Numbered from the stretch's first letter, positions 44,632-54,905 are shown. The stretch: 64,000 bases of DNA from Bactericera cockerelli (GCA_024516035.1 CM044963.1:25315935-25379934); one strand, 5' to 3'. Notes: generated by a model not told the origin, from the sequence alone. Translations and numbers: made by a program.

Positions 44632-45069
44632 GGCTCAAATTAAAAAACGAGTTGCAGAGACCATAGTGTTGATTCTACCATGGTAACAGTAAGCTATCAT
44701 TTCTTCAAAAAACGTTCACCGATCCAAGTGACCTCTAAACCTGTGGGAAAAACAGGGACTTGGCCATAACTCTTTAAGGAAACAAAATGCCCCACTACAA
44801 CTTTAGCTCATATGATAGTCCACGCTGGGCTGAACTTATCCTTAAAATAGATGCATCTGTATCCGGTACACCCTGTATAGTAACAGTGTCCACCATTGTA
44901 GTGTTCATTAATTCGGGCCGAAATATAATATATAATTCTACTTTTCATTACCTTTAAAGTGAAACCATTTTAATCTCTCATTCCATTTAATATTCTTGAG
45001 CAGGTTGTCGCCTTGCCTAAACGACCAGCCGCAGACAAAACTCCTAGGCCCTAAAATCAGTCCTCCAAA
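44632..45069 (+). other. intron with a CACCCTGTA transposon end
   Basis: 'atccggtacaccctgtatag' at 44,861-44,880 is the right end of a CAGGGTG-type element whose left end I cannot find. Otherwise no gene. Confidence 0.5.
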
Positions 45070-45205
45070 AAATGAGCCCCACTCAGTCTGGGTGGATTAA
45101 TTTGAGTAGCTGGTTTCTGAGTTTCCGGCGAATGGAGGGTAAAACCCCTGTCGGAATATGACCATGCAGTTGAAAGCAACGTTAGCCCCACACTTAAAAA
45201 AATAC
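45070..45205 (+). mobile_element. 5S-derived SINE (family G) 3' part
   Basis: 'gagccccactcagtctgggt', 'gcgaatggagggtaaaaccc', 'gcagttgaaagcaacgttag', A run. The 5S head is missing. Confidence 0.8.
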
Positions 45206-45221
45206 ATGCATACATATTTTT

Positions 45222-45432
45222 GCACTGGTAGTCAAGTGGTTAACGCGCTGGTCTGGTAATCCAGATAGCGTAGGGATCCGTTGGTTCGAATCCCACCCAG
45301 TGCACGAATTTTTCCTCATTAATTTGAGTTTGTGACCACATAATATTAAGACTCTGAGGGTTAGGTGGTAGAAAATGCTTTGAGCATTAACCTCGCCTAG
45401 TGGTTACCTTCCACTAAGGAGTATTATTATTT
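45222..45432 (+). mobile_element. SINE family D, full length
   Basis: tRNA-like 'tgcactggtagtcaagtggt' with 'gtctggtaatccagatagcg' and box B 'ggttcgaatcccacccag', body 'gactctgagggttaggtggt', 'gcattaacctcgcctagtgg', ending in ATT repeats. It ends 21 nt before the next exon's acceptor. Confidence 0.9.
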
Positions 45433-45453
45433 ATCTTCACTCTTGTCTCTCAG

Positions 45454-45577
45454 GTAATTCTGAACATAGATTCACCAGGCGCCGTCATAACTTGGGACTT
45501 TGATGTCATGAAGCAGGATGTGACATTCAACGTTCTATCCATACACAAGTCTGTGGATAGTATTGCTCCTGTTACAG
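45454..45577 (+). CDS. retm: retm/SEC14L1-like, GOLD exon
   Basis: 124-nt exon, phase 0 to 1, between 'cttgtctctcag' and GTTACAG|GTTAGT. The peptide VILNIDSPGAVITWDFDVMK continues QDVTFNVLSIHKSVDS. S-VITWDFDV-K-D--FN(I/V) is the GOLD core of SEC14L1-type proteins. The GOLD domain is thought to mediate protein or membrane contacts in Golgi-linked Sec14-like proteins. Confidence 0.96.
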
Positions 45578-46015
45578 GTTAGTTAACCAACGCCGGGTAT
45601 GGTGGAAACAAGGATTACCGCCGAAAACAGGGTTTGGAATCAATCGGTTTGAAATGTTTCTGTTAGCTTGCTTAGGTACCCATCTCAAGCTGTGTTTGTT
45701 TTGTTTTTGTTTTTTTTTTTTTTTTTTTTTTCCTCATCAAATTGAGAAAGTGACCAATTAGTTTTATAATATTATTGAGGGAAGGGCATGTCCATCTACC
45801 TGTATTGTAATTCCTAAAAAAAAAAACAAAAAAAAATCGATTGAGCTATTTATTGAGGTTGTTTCCCTCTCGCAATTAACATTTAAAGTTATGATATTTG
45901 TGCTAATAATACACTACACACATTTGAACTTACTCAATTTTAGCAGTTTGAGTTTGAGTAATGTCACAATTACTCAAACTGCTAATTTTTGACCACACTT
46001 GTAACTTGAACGACC
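45578..46015 (+). other. intron, T run and AT-rich DNA
   Basis: T run at 45,709-45,731 and the inverted pair 'cactacacacatttgaa' / 'gagtttgagtaatgtcacaa' of SINE B-like origin near 45,925-45,985. No gene. Confidence 0.45.
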
Positions 46016-46510
46016 GAAGTATTGTGTTACTTCTCGCCCATCAGAGGGGAGACTTACTACGGGATGGGCAGGCTACAACACAGACCACAAGCGTCTACAG
46101 TAGCTAATGTTTCATGGCTACGAAATAAAAAAGGCTGTGAAACACTCATCTTTAAAAAAAAACCTTGTTCTACTAAATCTTTGTTGAACTTGTGACTTGA
46201 ACCAACGACCTCCAGGTTACAAGTCCGCCGCCTTATCGATCAAACTACTGAGGTCGGTTAACTCATTGAACTTAAAATTAATACCTGTCACTTGAGACAA
46301 TGTCCAGTGACAATTTTATTATGTCTCCATCAACTATCTTCTGTGCCTAATTTTAGTTTCTATATCAAATTGTAACCCACTTCAGTAGCTTGATCGATAA
46401 GGTGGTGCACTTGTAACCTGGAGATCGGTGGTTCAAGTCCCAAGTTCAGTAAAGATCTAGTAAAACGAGTTTGAGTAGTTGTGACATCACGAAAGTGATT
46501 TTTTTTTTTA
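46016..46510. mobile_element. SINE cluster A(+), B(-), B(+)
   Basis: 46,016-46,162 is the 3' part of family A ('ttctcgcccatcagagggga', A tail). 46,163-46,259 is an inverted B head. 46,375-46,510 is a + B ('cttcagtagcttgatcgata', 'gagtttgagtagttgtgaca') that ends in a T run. The two B heads face each other around about 115 bp. Confidence 0.8.
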
Positions 46511-46856
46511 AAGTTTCCATGTATTTATATTTCACAATAACATCTTCAACAAACAATGAGGGTATATCCACCTTCAAAAGATAAAAAATCTTGACCTGAA
46601 AGTGGGGAAAAGTATGACACAAGTATGATTACTTATCATATCAAATTGCATACGAGGACATTGCCCCATTGCACTGATTAATATAGAGAGGTTAGTTGAT
46701 GGCATGGATACTCAGAACTATTACCTGCTGATGAGAGCCAATAAGCTCGAAACAGCTGTCCAGGTATGTTCTGATATTTATGTACATCTAGTACAACTTC
46801 TCAGTTTTCTGTTTATACTGATTGTAAAAATAAATAAAATTATAATTTCCTTGCAG

Positions 46857-46973
46857 GTGTCTCCTTGATAGACAAGTCCTGGCAGGAGGGGCAGGACTAT
46901 GAGAGCGTGGAGTCTCCTATACTCTGTCACGACGGTGAATCTATTCAGGGATCCCACGTGACGTCACGCGATG
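46857..46973 (+). CDS. retm: retm/SEC14L1-like, GOLD exon
   Basis: 117-nt exon, phase 1 to 1, between 'atttccttgcag' and CGCGATG|GTAAGC. The peptide VSLIDKSWQEGQDYESVESP continues ILCHDGESIQ and ends GSHVTSRD. LIDK-W-(L/E)G-DY--VESP--C--GESVQGSHVT is diagnostic of this family's GOLD domain. The next residues in relatives (G-Y-LQWKF) should follow in the next exon. Confidence 0.96.
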
Positions 46974-47097
46974 GTAAGCTAACAGCCATGATCAAACTTC
47001 CTCTGCGAGGCAGTAAGTAAAGTTGTAGACTTATTGTCACATTGCACGTGTATAAAGTCAAAGTAAAATAGGATTATTTAGAAATAAAACCCGAAGG

Positions 47098-47197
47098 NNN
47101 NNNNNNNNNNNNNNNNNNNNNNNNNNNNNNNNNNNNNNNNNNNNNNNNNNNNNNNNNNNNNNNNNNNNNNNNNNNNNNNNNNNNNNNNNNNNNNNNN
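47098..47197. other. assembly gap (100 N)
   Basis: Exactly 100 N, the conventional size for a gap of unknown length. It lies between the GOLD exon at 46,857 and the candidate next exon at 52,187, so a short missing exon could be hidden here. Confidence 1.
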
Positions 47198-47313
47198 AAA
47201 ACTAGGATTCTTTAATTTAAATTTTCACTCACCGACTTAAGTTTCGCCTAACTCGTAGGCTTGTAGAAACTTAAGTCGGTGAGTGAAAATTTAAATTAAA
47301 GAATCCTAGTTTT
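47198..47313. repeat. perfect 116-bp palindrome at the gap edge
   Basis: Arms of 48 bp (47,198-47,245 and 47,266-47,313, beginning AAAACTAGGATTC and ending GAATCCTAGTTTT) around a 20-nt loop that itself holds GCCTA/TAGGC. The left arm starts directly at the N gap, so the repeat may extend into it. It could be a foldback MITE or the reason for the gap. Confidence 0.92.
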
Positions 47314-47384
47314 ATATAATATTACATACATATACCTAAGAATTTGGATTTCTAATATGAACCTAATAACAAATAATAAACAAC

Positions 47385-47460
47385 TCCGGACAAACAAACA
47401 AACATAGGTAGGTAGGTAGGTAGTCCTTTTTTCTGTTTTACATATATAGAGATAAATATC
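47385..47460 (+). repeat. (AAAC)n/(AGGT)n element end
   Basis: 'caactccggacaaacaaaca' then AGGT repeats and 'tagagataaat', the same order as at 32,690-32,780. Confidence 0.7.
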
Positions 47461-47468
47461 CAGATTTG

Positions 47469-49240
47469 ATTTTTTTTTTTTTTTTGATTTGATTTGTTTT
47501 ATTTTTAATTATAACAATTTATTTTACAAATATAACATCTCCTAAGCTAATAAATAACTTATGAGGAGATGGTCTCACTCAACAATATTTAAATAGCAAT
47601 AATAAAAGTAAAAAATAAAAAAATATAAAAATAAAAAATGAAAATGAAAATCGATCAATTTTAACATAGGTAATAGATATTGTGACTAGGGATTATTAAC
47701 TAAACTATCTTTTATGCATTTCTTAATCAGTTTTGTATCAGTTTCATCAATATATTCTTGGCAATATGTATTTAATAATTGGGGAACAATATAATCTAAA
47801 CGTCTTCTACCCCAGGTAAATGTATTCAGCTTGGTTCTATAAAAGTCCTGTTGACGTAAGTTATAGGGCTGAGCAATTAACTTCCTATAATTTGAATTTT
47901 GGAAATTTAAACACAAAATGGTAAGTTTGTACAGCTGATCAGGGGTAAGTATTGTTACATCTTCTCTATTAAAAAACAACAACTTTTTAATCTTTCTTTG
48001 TACTCTACATACTTTTTCTAGATCAGTTTTTGGTACAAATGAATATATGGTAACCCCATACCTAAGCAGTGACTCAACAAGAGAGAAATAAATAGTTTTC
48101 TTAGTACTAAGGGGCATCCTTTCAGCATTAATTTTCATCATCTTGTAGTGTACTACTCTAAGTTTCTTGGCCAGGTTGTCGACATGCTGTTTCATTGTGA
48201 ACTCGTCGTCCAGGAACACGCCGAGGTACCGTGCATTATGAGTGAAGTCGACTCTATGACAGGAACAAATAGATGTCTCGTAACTGCGGCTTTGAAGACA
48301 AGTCCTACTGTGACATATGATACGGTGCGCTGACATGTCCAATCTTTTACTTGCGAATCCCAGAACCATTGCTTCGGTTTTTTTCTCATTTAAAAAGATG
48401 CTGTTTTTATAAAAGTACTTTTGAAGTTCAATGAAATCCGCTTGAGCATTGGTCACGGCAGTCCTCACGTCACTGTGAATGGAGACGATACATGAGTCAT
48501 CAGCAAACATTTTAAGGACTCCTATCCGTTTGACGTGTTGTATATCATACGTATATACATTATACCACGTAGGGCTATTGATCCCCCCCTGACAGAGGCC
48601 CTGGTTGATATTAATGAGGTCACTCTTCACATCTCCGACTCGGGTTAACTGCTTCCGATTGAGAAAGAAGTTGCTGAGTATCGGATGAGAAATACCTATC
48701 TGCTTGAACTTTTCCAGTAGCACGGAGTGCTCTAGGGCGTCAAAAGCGAAGCTCAGGTCAAGCAGGAGTATGACGACACACTTTCTTTCGTCCAAGGCCG
48801 TGTTTACAAGGTCAGCAAAGTCCTGAAGCAGAGTGGTGGTGCTTTTTCCTGATTGAAAACCGTGCTGGAAGTTCGGAAGTATTTTATTCTCAGCGAGGTA
48901 CTTTTTCATCTGAATGTTGATATGTTTCTCCAACACTTTCTCTATCAGGGGCATTGACCCCACAGGACGATAATTTGACATATCATCAGCCTTCCCTTTG
49001 TGCTTAAATAGGGGGGAGATGCACGAGATTTTGAGACCATCCGGTATAATACCTTCCTTTATCATTGAGTTGATGAGATGTGTAATAATAGGTAAAAATA
49101 TTTGAGAATTCTTTATTATGTCCCCATTTCTTAGCCCATCTATGCCCTTACCGGTCTTCTTCATGTTTTTTAATATAAAATGAATATCTACCATTCTAGC
49201 TTTCCGCAGGTACATAGTGTAAGTAGTTGCCAACTGTCTT
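47469..49240 (-). mobile_element. 5'-truncated non-LTR retrotransposon (LINE)
   Basis: Poly(A) tail (as T run at about 47,470-47,485), a 200-bp 3' UTR and a reverse transcriptase frame. The endonuclease and any ORF1 are absent, as in a typical 5'-truncated insertion. The family looks like the jockey/CR1 side of non-LTR elements, judged by the RT boxes only. Its upstream half is included in the tandem duplication that starts at 48,832. Confidence 0.88.
47686..49233 (-). CDS. non-LTR retrotransposon reverse transcriptase (partial ORF2)
   Basis: 515 codons open. RT boxes in order: KGKADDMSNYRPVG (block 2), LLLDLSFAFDALEHSVLL (block A with the first catalytic Asp), QGLCQGGINSPTWYNVYTYD (block B, SP motif), MFADDSCIV (block C, FADD catalytic box), then the thumb and C-terminal region with NARYLGVFLDDE (a YLGV box) and LLRYGVTIYSF. 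The N-terminal methionine is only the first in-frame ATG, and the true protein would start far upstream. Both catalytic Asp positions are kept, but without the endonuclease it cannot move on its own. Confidence 0.9.
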   Translation of the reverse strand: MATTYTMYLRKARMVDIHFILKNMKKTGKGIDGLRNGDIIKNSQIFLPIITHLINSMIKEGIIPDGLKISCISPLFKHKGKADDMSNYRPVGSMPLIEKVLEKHINIQMKKYLAENKILPNFQHGFQSGKSTTTLLQDFADLVNTALDERKCVVILLLDLSFAFDALEHSVLLEKFKQIGISHPILSNFFLNRKQLTRVGDVKSDLININQGLCQGGINSPTWYNVYTYDIQHVKRIGVLKMFADDSCIVSIHSDVRTAVTNAQADFIELQKYFYKNSIFLNEKKTEAMVLGFASKRLDMSAHRIICHSRTCLQSRSYETSICSCHRVDFTHNARYLGVFLDDEFTMKQHVDNLAKKLRVVHYKMMKINAERMPLSTKKTIYFSLVESLLRYGVTIYSFVPKTDLEKVCRVQRKIKKLLFFNREDVTILTPDQLYKLTILCLNFQNSNYRKLIAQPYNLRQQDFYRTKLNTFTWGRRRLDYIVPQLLNTYCQEYIDETDTKLIKKCIKDSLVNNP

Positions 49241-49448
49241 CTACGTTATGTGAACCATGTTATGTATCACATTAAATGAGCGTCTAATTACTGCACTTAT
49301 TGTATAACCGGAGTGTATTACGGAACTGACAAGAAGATATTGACAGAAAAAACGTTTCTTCGGTCTTCGCCGATACGGTTCACTAGGCTCAACACCTGTA
49401 CTAATCATATAACACCTAGCAAGACGGTATACGTTCTACTACAGTAAG

Positions 49449-49935
49449 CGCACGAATAGCTCAGTGGTTAAGCACTCGCTTGCCATGCGGAAGGTCCCGG
49501 GTTCGAACCCCCGTGCCGACAAAAATTTGTATTCAAAATTTGGTTACAGTTGTTTGTAAGGGATACCTTCCGGTGCGCTCGTGTTGACCCAGCACCTAAA
49601 TGAGAAGTATTGTGTCATTTCTCGCCCATCAGAGGGGAGGCATACTACGGGATGAGCAGGCTACAACACAGACCACAAGCGTCTACTATAGTCGTACAGA
49701 GTAGTCTCTTGGCCTACCGAGAGCATGCTTGGCTTGTACTCCAGGTGACCCGGGTTCGAATCCCGGCGGGGTCGGACTTTTTTCGGCTCTGTACTTTGGA
49801 TGTCGGGCAACGACCAGTGGCGGCATTACGAGATAGATATTGTAATATGACGGTTGGTTGGAGATAATGATGCATTAGCATTTGTTCTCGTAATGTCGCT
49901 GCTACCTACTAAAAATTGTGACATGATTACACAAT
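49449..49935 (+). mobile_element. SINE A fused to a family E-like SINE
   Basis: 49,449-49,690: 'cgcacgaatagctcagtggt', 'gggttcgaacccccgtgccg' and the A body up to 'cagaccacaagcgtctac'. At 49,693 a second tRNA-like head starts: 'tagtctcttggcctaccgag', 'cttgtactccaggtgacccg', box B 'gggttcgaatcccgg'. Its body is like family E ('gctctgtactttggatgtcg', 'accagtggcggcattacga'). The A element lacks its 3' end, so this looks like a dimeric SINE. The same fusion is present at 51,057-51,520. Confidence 0.8.
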
Positions 49936-50049
49936 TAACTAGCTCTTTATCCTATCTTTATAGGCGTACAGTAGTCTTACTTGTTTCACTGGTGAAGTGG
50001 TTTGAGTGGTGGAATTCTGAATTGGAAGTTGAGGTTCGAATCTGAGTCA

Positions 50050-50330
50050 TGTACTAAGACGTTTGTCTCAATAGTTCAGTGGGTGGTTGAGAGAGAAGTG
50101 GACAGATACAAAGAGAGAGGGAAAAAGACGAATAAGAAAAGGATATTAAAGGAGCAGTGTAGGATGGGAAGAGGAGGGTACGGGTGTAGACAATGGTTTT
50201 TATGGGAGAAGAGACATGAGAGAGGGAGATAAAAATAAAGAGTAAAGAGTGAGAAGGAAAGGACAGTAAAGGGAGAGAGTTAGTGGAAGGAAGATAAAGA
50301 AGAGGAGGAGGAGAATGCAAATAATAACTG
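50050..50330 (+). repeat. GA-rich low-complexity block
   Basis: Runs of GAGAGA/GGAAGA from about 50,090 to 50,320, copied at 51,640-51,845 in the tandem duplicate. Preceded by a degraded tRNA-like head ('gtttcactggtgaagtggtt'). Open frames here are composition artefacts. Confidence 0.7.
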
Positions 50331-50438
50331 GAATTAAATTTTCCATCGATAACAACACGAACGGATGGAGCGTTTCTCACGAATCGTAATACCTAGTTGA
50401 ATGAAAACTATTATGATAATGAGAATTGTGAAAGATAG

Positions 50439-50840
50439 AGTGGTGGTGCTTTTTCCTGATTGAAAACCGTGCTGGAAGTTCGGAAGTATTTTATTCTCAG
50501 CGAGGTACTTTTTCATCTGAATGTTGATATGTTTCTCCAACACTTTCTCTATCAGGGGCATTGACCCCACAGGACGATAATTTGACATATCATCAGCCTT
50601 CCCTTTGTGCTTAAATAGGGGGGAGATGCACGAGATTTTGAGACCATCCGGTATAATACCTTCCTTTATCATTGAGTTGATGAGATGTGTAATAATAGGT
50701 AAAAATATTTGAGAATTCTTTATTATGTCCCCATTTCTTAGCCCATCTATGCCCTTACCGGTCTTCTTCATGTTTTTTAATATAAAATGAATATCTACCA
50801 TTCTAGCTTTCCGCAGGTACATAGTGTAAGTAGTTGCCAA
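50439..50840 (-). pseudogene. LINE reverse transcriptase fragment, duplicated copy
   Basis: Repeats the first about 134 codons of the 49,233 frame (MATTYTMYLRKARMVD to SGKSTTTL) and stops at the duplication breakpoint. Only RT blocks 0-2 are present and no catalytic Asp, so it is non-functional. Confidence 0.92.
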
Positions 50841-51056
50841 CTGTCTTCTACGTTATGTGAACCATGTTATGTATCACATTAAATGAGCGTCTAATTACTG
50901 TACTTATTGTATAACCGCAGTGTATTACGGAACTGACAAGAAGATATTGACAGAAAAAACGTTTCTTCGGTCTTCACCGATGCGGTTCACTAGGCTCAAC
51001 ACCTGTACTAATCATATAACTCGTAGCAACACGGTATACGTTCTACTACAGTAAGC

Positions 51057-51520
51057 GCACGAATAGCTCAGTGGTTAAGCACTCGCTTGCCATGCGGAAG
51101 GTCCCGGGTTCGAACCCCCGCGCCGACAAAAATTTGTATTCAAAATTTGGTTACAGTTGTTTGTAAGGGATACCTTCCGGTGCGCTCGTGTTGACCCAGC
51201 ACCTAAATGGGAAGTATTGTGTCATTTCTCGCCCATCAGAGGGGAGGCATACTACGGGATGAGCAGGCTACAACACAGACCACAAGCGTCTACTATAGTC
51301 GTACAGAGTAGTCTCTTGGCCTAGCGGTAGCATGCTTGGCTTGTACTCCAGGTGACCAGGGTTCGAATCATGGCGGGGTCGGAATTTTTTCGGCTCTGTA
51401 GTTTGGATGTCGGGCAACGACCAGTGGCGGCATTACGAGATAGATATTGTAATATGACGGTTGGTTGGAGATAATGATCCATTAGCATTTGTTCGCGTAA
51501 TGTCGCTGCTACCTACTAAA
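51057..51520 (+). mobile_element. SINE A plus E-like SINE, duplicated copy
   Basis: Copy of the dimer at 49,449-49,935 with small changes ('cccgcgccgac' for 'cccgtgccgac', 'cctagcggtagcatgc' for 'cctaccgagagcatgc'). The second copy has the better tRNA-like D arm. Confidence 0.8.
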
Positions 51521-52186
51521 AACCTACTTGTTTCACTGGTGAAGTGGTTTGAGTGGTGGAATTCTGAATTGGAAGTTGAGGTTCGAATCTGAGTCATGTA
51601 CGAAGACGTTCGTCTCAATAGTTCAGTGGGTGGTTGAGAGAGAAGTGGACAGATACAAAGACAGAGGGAAAGAGACGAATAAGAAAAGCATATTAAAGGA
51701 GCAGCGTAGGATGGGAAGAGGAGGGTACGGGTGTAGACAATGGTTTTTATGAGAGAAGAGACATGAGAAAGAGAGATAAAAATAAAGAGTGAGAAGGAAA
51801 GGACAGTAAAGGGAGAGAGTTAGTGGGAGGAAGATAAAGAGGAAAATGCAAATAATAACTGGAATTAAATTTTCCATCGATAACAACACGAACGGATGGA
51901 GCGTTTCACACGAATCGTAATACCTAGTTGAATGATAACTATTATGATAATGAGAATTGTGAAAGTGATAGTTATTATTTTTTGCTGCTGATCTGCTGAT
52001 ACTTACTCTTGCAGAGGGTTAATGAGTTATTACGGAGGATTATTTTTACTTTTATTATTTTTATTATAATTATTATCCTGTTTTCAGTGGAAATACCTTA
52101 CCTTCAATACTCACACTGCGGCCTAATCAGAGCTAGTGTAATCGGTTAATTTTTAACGGCCTGATTTCATTTTTTTTTCTTTTCAG

Positions 52187-52284
52187 AATGGGAGTTTTAC
52201 TCTCTGTATGCTGGGAACTGTATCAGCTACCTACTCGTACATAACGATAATAATGCTTGTGCGACAAAAAATATGCTTGTGTGA
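52187..52284 (+). CDS. retm: possible retm GOLD exon (WEFYSLYAG)
   Basis: After acceptor 'ttttttttcttttcag' the phase required by the 46,973 donor (one base carried over) gives E-WEFYSLYAGN. In relatives the GOLD domain continues after GSHVT with a few residues and then QWKFHS-M. W-E/K-F-Y/H-S-L/M therefore fits, but about five residues (G-Y-LQ type) would be missing, perhaps a microexon lost in the N gap. The frame stays open to TGA at 52,282-52,284. I cannot tell where coding really ends; homology stops after about 11 codons. Confidence 0.45.
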
Positions 52285-52519
52285 CGATAGATAATAATTA
52301 ATAATGCTTGCAAACACAATAAACATAAACAGTAATGTCGAGGGGAAAAACGGATGAACTGGCAAACATAGTTTAATGTGATCCCTATCATGCGGCAATG
52401 TTTACCAGTTCATGCGGCCAGCATCCTTGGTTCACTACCAGATGCTGTCCAGATGAAGGAAAACTTTGACTTGAATTATTATTATTATATGCTTTATTAA
52501 TTAGGTAAGACAAATAATA

Positions 52520-53382
52520 CAGGGTGGGCAAAAGTCTGGAAACCCCTGAATAACTTTCGAATGGCTTCTTCGGTAAAATTAAAATTTTGTAATGTAAACC
52601 GGGCTAATAAGACCTTCTTTTAGAGTGGGGTCGATTTTTTTTACCGGCCCCCATGTCGGGGCCAGGGGGCCAACTTCATTTTTTTAAATACGAGCACCCA
52701 CCTCGCGATACATTTTTGAAAAGGTCTTTAAATAAGAAATACATTGGTGCAAATTTTATTTTTTTAATATTAACTGTTTGCAAATGGCGTCCAACTCTGT
52801 GTATGCAGTAAAGTCTGGAAACCCCTGAATATCTTTTGAAAGGGCTTTCTCAGTAAATTTAAAACTGTGCACGGTAAGTTGGGGTAATTAGACCTTTCCA
52901 AAAATGTATCGCAAGGTGGGGTTTCGTATTTAAAAAAATGAAGTTGGCCTCCCTGGCCCCGACATGGGGGCCGGTAAAAAAAAATCGGTCCCATTCTAAT
53001 ATAAGGTCTAATCACCACGGATTACCGTACACAATTTTAAATTTACTGAGAAAGCCCTTTCAAAAGATATTCAAGGGTTTCCAGACTTTACTGCATACAC
53101 AAAGTTGGACGCCATTTGCAAACAGTTAATATTAAAAAAAATAAAATTTGCACCAATGTATTTCTTATTTAGAGACCTTTCCAAAAAAGTATCACAAGGT
53201 GGGGGTTCGTATTTAAAAAAATGAAGTTGGCCCCCCTGGCCCCGACATGGGGGCCGGTAACAAAAATCGACCCAACTCTAAAAGAAGGTCTTATTAGCCC
53301 GGTTTACCTTACAAAATTTTAATTTTACCGAAGAAGCCATTCGAAAGTTATTTAGGGGTTTCCAGACTTTTGCCCCACCCTG
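52520..53382. mobile_element. foldback element, CAGGGTG family 3
   Basis: CAGGGTGGGCAAAAGTCTGG at the left and its inverse 'ccagacttttgccccaccctg' (shown in part) at the right, with TA flanks. The two halves are inverted copies for about 400 bp each, meeting around 52,935-52,985. A truncated left arm occurs at 32,841-32,996. No coding capacity. Confidence 0.9.
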
Positions 53383-53980
53383 TATATGTACAGTACAATA
53401 CAATTAAATTATTAAGAAAAAATAAATAGATTGAGCAATGAAAGAAAATCAAAAAAAAAAAAAAAAAAAAACAATAAAGCTAATGTCCTACCTGAAGGTC
53501 GGGGTTATTGCCTGTGGCAATCTCTTCCACTTAACCCTTTATGTAAATGTTATTATATTGTTGATTTAGTATAGACTATTACAGAATATTCAGATTCTAC
53601 ACAAATTGGAGCAAAATAAGTGTATGCTTCCCCATTTAGAAAGTGTATTTTATATATAAAAAAAGTGACAGTGGAAAATTGGTTTCGGATATGGAAAGTA
53701 GTTACTTACTAGATTTTTCTTTTATCTATTTCTCTTTTTACTTGAAAAGAGATGAAAAGTAAAAGAGAGTGAAAGAGATAGTAAAAAATAGAGATAAAAT
53801 GAAATGAAGTGAGAGACAGAGAATGGGAAAAAGAGGTATAGAAGAGATAGATTTTAACGATTGAAGGTGAAAGAGATGGGAATTTGTGGTGTGTGGAAGA
53901 GTGTGAATTGTGATAGGAGATATTCGATACATGAATAGATTTGAAAGAGATAGAAAATAGAGCATGAAAAAAAGAGGTAT

Positions 53981-53984
<4 letters not shown>
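53383..53984. other. AT-rich DNA with A run and LINE-tail-like piece
   Basis: A run at 53,451-53,470, then 'aaggtcggggttattgcctg' in the LINE-tail family (inverse). No gene. Confidence 0.45.
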
Positions 53985-54022
<38 letters not shown>

Positions 54023-54175
54023 TGATAGGGACAGAGAGAGAGAGAGAGAGAGTGAGGTGAGTGTATGGGGAGATTGAGTGTGACGAAAAAAAATGGGGGT
54101 GAGTGAGAAGAGATGGACGGATTTGAAAGACAGAATGGAGAGTAGAGAGAGAGATACAGTGAGAAAGACATGAAA
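53740..54175. repeat. GA-rich low-complexity tract
   Basis: Purine-rich DNA with pure (GA)n at about 53,988-54,015 and 54,031-54,050. Long open frames on the opposite strand (Leu/Ser-rich) reflect composition only. Confidence 0.85.
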
Positions 54176-54654
54176 AATCAAGTATGTTTGTGTTGGTATT
54201 ACTCCCTCTGAATAACACTATTGTTTTACTGGGAGATAAGAGGATATGAACTGATCCTTATTTCGTGCCAATATTTTGTTGACTTTTCAATATTGAAATT
54301 CAATTTTAGCACTTTTTTGTTTTAACAAAAACACACTCAGTCACTCGCACAGACATGAACTCAAATGTAATTTGTAGGCATTTTGGTACACTGGGTCATT
54401 CAATGGTCGATTTCAATGATCTGAATCCATAGATTTTTTTCTGTAAATGTCTCGTACGGCAAGATTTAACTAGGTAATTAATGCGAAAATTTCAAAATTT
54501 TAGAACTTTCCGCCCATACCTACCAAGATTAAAATAAGCTTTCTCAAATATAATAGAATGTCGTGTGATGTTCGAAAAATCACAAGAAAGGGACTATTCA
54601 GTCTTACCTCGGCAGTATAAACAAGGTATATTCTATTCTATTATATTCAATTAT

Positions 54655-54905
54655 ATAAGGGTTGGGTGGAAGAGATTGCCACAGGCAATAACCCCGCCTT
54701 TTAGGTAGGACATTATTGTTATTTTCTTTTTTTTTTACTTATTTATTTTGTCATTTGTTTGTTTTTTTTTTCTTCTTAATTTTATACTGTTACCTGTACG
54801 TTGTCCTCCTAATAATATTATATATTAGGTGGACAACGTACAGGTAACAGTATAAAATTAAGAAAAAAAAACAAACAAATGACAAAAAAAAAAAGAAAAT
54901 AATGC
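54655..54905. repeat. large near-perfect palindrome from a LINE-tail repeat
   Basis: 54,655-54,813 is a + copy of the 'gttgggtggaagagattgcc' family ending 'cctgtacgttgtcctcctaa'. 54,824-54,905 is the inverse of its last about 85 bp ('ggacaacgtacaggtaacag'), separated by about ten bases. One mismatch is seen near the centre. It lies between the last + strand exon candidate and the - strand exon at 54,958. Confidence 0.88.

Larger units (their letters stand above)
48832..50435 (+). repeat. tandem duplication, unit 1
   Basis: A 1.6-kb unit from within the LINE ('agagtggtggtgctttttcc') to 'gagaattgtgaaagatag'. Contains the LINE 5' part, a SINE A/E-like pair and a GA-rich block. Repeated head-to-tail at 50,436-51,966. 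Confidence 0.93.
50436..51966 (+). repeat. tandem duplication, unit 2
   Basis: Second copy of the 1.6-kb unit, with scattered substitutions and a deletion of about 70 bp next to 'gctacctactaaaa' (51,510-51,525). The divergence shows it is not simply a duplicated contig end. Includes the LINE fragment at 50,439-50,840 (-). Confidence 0.92.

Noticed and set aside
44072..44638. 188-codon frame on the - strand over the 30-bp array
   Set aside because: It is open only because the repeat unit is a multiple of three and lacks stops on that strand.
53709..54218. Overlapping Leu/Ser-rich frames on the - strand (also 63,431-63,829)
   Set aside because: Low-complexity GA tracts read on the opposite strand; no domain, no splice logic.
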